Assembly: GCA_022711465.1 (NCBI GenBank)
Contig: JAKLEZ010000012.1
Location: 62,001-126,000 of the forward strand
Direction: 5' to 3'
Source: Planctomycetota bacterium
Lineage (GTDB): Bacteria; Planctomycetota; Phycisphaerae; UBA1845; PWPN01
DNA length: 64,000 nt
This document shows positions 62,119 through 64,000 of the stretch, piece after piece (the stretch's first letter is position 1; each line of letters begins with the position of its first letter). The translations under genes and the position numbers were made by a program. The notes beneath the pieces were generated by a model. The model was not told where the DNA came from, did not search any database, and worked only from the letters and a program-made list of their open reading frames with translations.

Positions 62119-64000
62119 TCAAGCCCCTTCCACGTGGGGGCGGGTCGCGGAAATGATCGCCTCGAAATCGTACTCATCCGCCATCCGCAAGAGCTTGCGG
62201 GCGAGCTCGCCGTGCTCCGCTTCCAGAGCCGAGGCCGCCTGCCTGAGCCGCTTGGCGCTACCGAGGACGGCCGCCCGGTGAAGATCGGCTCTTTTGTCGG
62301 CCGAGAGAATCGTCAAATCTAAAGCGGTCAATCGAGTGAAGCCTGGCCCGTCTGCCTTTCTCTCTTCATACTTGTACCGTACCCCGAGGTATTTGGCAAT
62401 TTGATCGAAGATCTGGTTCTCCTGGAACGGTTTGCGGATCAGATCGTCGCATCCGACTGCGAGGAGTCTGTCCCTATCGGACTCAAAGGCGCTCGCGGTC
62501 AAGGCAATCACCACCGGCCGTTCCGTCGGCGGGCGGGCCCTGATTTGGCGGGTCGCTTCGATGCCGTTCAGGACGGGCATTCGGATGTCCATCCAGATCA
62601 GGTCCGGGGCAAAGGAATCGCACAGATCGACTGCTTCCTGCCCATTGGCCGCCTCGCGGACCACGAAGCCGACGCCGCGGAGCAGTTCAGCCAGTGGCAC
62701 TCGGCTATCGGCCTCATCGTCGGCGACCACGATGCGGCGAGGTCTTTCGCCCTCGGTCAGCCCCATGACCCGCTGGCGAGGTCCCAGGTCGGTGGTAGCG
62801 GCGCTCTCGACCGGCGGGGCGGCGATCTCGAGGGCGAAGACACTGCCACGGCCGAGTTCGCTTCTGACGGCGAGGGTTCCCCCGAGCAGTTCGGCAAACC
62901 GCCTGCTGATGACCAACCCAAGGCCGGTGCCGCCGCGGGTCCTCTGGCCCGCCTCGCCCTGGCTGAACGGCTGGAAGAGGAGGGCCAATTCCTCCTCGCT
63001 GATACCGGAGCCCGTATCCTCTACTTCGACGACGAGCCGTCCCGGGGGAGAGCCGACATCGCCGCGGTAGTTGACGCGCACGTCGATCCGCCCCTGGGCC
63101 GTGAACTTCACCGCGTTCCCGATCAAGTTGACGAGGATCTGACGGAGCTTACCTTCGTCGGTCCGCACCCGAGGCGGGATGGCCGTGGAGCAGGCGATAT
63201 CGAGCTCCACGCCCTTATGTCCCACCCGGACCGCGAAGAGGCTGTTGAGGGCGTCGAGCAGTTGGCGCACATCGACGCTGGACTCGTTCAGGGACATCTG
63301 CCCGGCCTCGATTTTCGCCATGTCGAGCACGTCGTCGATCAGTGCGAGGAGGTGTTCGCCGCTGCGGTTGATCGTGTCCAGCTGTCCGGCCTGCCCGCGG
63401 GTCAGGGCCGGATCGCGGCGCATGAGCTGCGTGTAGCCGAGAATCGCGTTCATGGGCGTTCGCAGCTCGTGGCTCATCCGGGCCAGAAACTCGCTTTTGG
63501 CCTTGTTGGCCGTCTCGGCCTGTTCTTTCGCTTCGGCCAACTGGGCGGTGCGCTCGCTGACCAGTTCCTCGAGGTGATCGCGATGCTCGCGGAGCTCCTC
63601 CTCCGCCCTTTTTCGCTCGATGAGCCACCACATGCCCTCCATGAGCAGGGTGAGTTGCTGGACATCGCCGTCCGTGTATTCGCCCTCCTTGTTGCCGACG
63701 CCCGCCACGAGGACGATGTGCTGGCCGGCAAACACCGGCACGTTCATGTGTCGCCTCACGGCGACGTGGCCGGGTGGATGCCCCTTCTTCCACGGGTTTG
63801 GAGCCAGATAGTCGTTGGTGATAACTGCCCGGCGCTGACGGACCGCTTCGCCCCACAAGCCGGTGTCCTTCACGAGGTAGTGAATCGGCTTGTCGACGAT
63901 GGCGCACTCCTGCATCGCCTGCTTGGACCAGGAGTGCATTGTCAGGACGGTCTCGTCGGCATTGAGGAACGCCAGGTAGCCGAGGGTGCTCTGGGTCAGG
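62119..64000 (-). CDS. GAF-domain hybrid histidine kinase with receiver, 5'-truncated by the window end
   Basis: At least 626 aa; the frame is open to the window edge, so the start lies outside. The visible N-terminus is a GAF-type sensor domain (LGYLAFLNADE, ITNDYLAPNPWKKGHPPGH, HMNVPVFAGQHIVLVAGVGNKEGEY). A coiled coil, a kinase (SHELRTPMNAILGYTQL; QILVNLIGNAVKFT; DTGSGISEEE; GTGLGLVISRR), a receiver (VVADDEAD, acceptor Asp in DLIWMDIRMPVLNG, IRKPF) and a helical tail that may be a degenerate phosphotransfer-like module follow. It is immediately upstream of the other hybrid kinase, so the pair may form a phosphorelay. Confidence 0.92.
   Translation of the reverse strand, partial: LTQSTLGYLAFLNADETVLTMHSWSKQAMQECAIVDKPIHYLVKDTGLWGEAVRQRRAVITNDYLAPNPWKKGHPPGHVAVRRHMNVPVFAGQHIVLVAGVGNKEGEYTDGDVQQLTLLMEGMWWLIERKRAEEELREHRDHLEELVSERTAQLAEAKEQAETANKAKSEFLARMSHELRTPMNAILGYTQLMRRDPALTRGQAGQLDTINRSGEHLLALIDDVLDMAKIEAGQMSLNESSVDVRQLLDALNSLFAVRVGHKGVELDIACSTAIPPRVRTDEGKLRQILVNLIGNAVKFTAQGRIDVRVNYRGDVGSPPGRLVVEVEDTGSGISEEELALLFQPFSQGEAGQRTRGGTGLGLVISRRFAELLGGTLAVRSELGRGSVFALEIAAPPVESAATTDLGPRQRVMGLTEGERPRRIVVADDEADSRVPLAELLRGVGFVVREAANGQEAVDLCDSFAPDLIWMDIRMPVLNGIEATRQIRARPPTERPVVIALTASAFESDRDRLLAVGCDDLIRKPFQENQIFDQIAKYLGVRYKYEERKADGPGFTRLTALDLTILSADKRADLHRAAVLGSAKRLRQAASALEAEHGELARKLLRMADEYDFEAIISATRPHVEGA

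Overview
The window is GC-rich, densely coding bacterial DNA that most resembles a Planctomycetes-type genome, probably of the Phycisphaerae side. This rests on gene content only: Ca-binding paired 'DxDxDGDVD' dockerin-like tails on secreted proteins, BACON-like domains, a PEP-CTERM protein, a prepilin-like protein with an H-x9-D-type tail, a Cys-type sulfatase, a ThuA/DUF1080 protein, a MoxR-DUF58-BatA operon and a two-domain PTPS protein. No species can be named.

Layout. 59-4469: MFS transporter, a small hypothetical protein, a secreted ThuA-DUF1080 protein and an orphan PilT ATPase. 4614-11850: lysA diverges from a pyruvate dehydrogenase operon (aceE, aceF, lpd). 11946-14742: PilZ-like protein and mnmG. 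14986-22084: a surface/secreted island with a prepilin-like protein, a DUF362-BACON-dockerin membrane protein, a glycosidase-like protein and a BACON-dockerin protein. 22510-27073: moxR, DUF58, a BatD-like lipoprotein invaded by heptanucleotide repeats, and a von Willebrand (BatA-like) protein. 27494-34805: information-processing cluster dnaG, rpoD, PTPS/QueD-like protein, a second sigma-70-family factor and rpsA. 35153-38917: YjbQ-family protein, mnmA, glycosyltransferase 9 and a KBL/AONS-type PLP enzyme. 39093-44974: sulfatase, a decayed dockerin gene, a PEP-CTERM protein and a large multi-domain dockerin protein. 45158-50652: a very large membrane protein with a roughly 345-residue Gly-Gln repeat, a tiny membrane protein and a methyltransferase. 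51233-56396: ispF, cysS, ruvC, ruvA, ruvB and tRNA-Leu(CAG). 56852-64000: rpsD, an inositol-monophosphatase-family enzyme, DAHP synthase and two hybrid two-component proteins, the last cut by the window end.

How the parts relate. Most housekeeping genes (pyruvate oxidation, lysine, aromatic and isoprenoid precursors, tRNA modification, replication priming, Holliday-junction processing) look ordinary. Accessory interest lies in the secreted proteins that share one dockerin-like C-terminus, in the repeat-rich proteins, and in regulatory architecture. Several sigma-70-like promoters with 17-18 bp spacers can be read by eye. Two genes (the 1289-aa repeat protein and ruvB) appear to be leaderless. 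One sigma-factor gene appears to start at ATC. An 18-bp perfect palindrome fills the spacer of the probable rpsD promoter. I did not find a CRISPR array, a prophage, an insertion sequence or a complete novel defence system. All names come from motif recognition by eye, without database searches.
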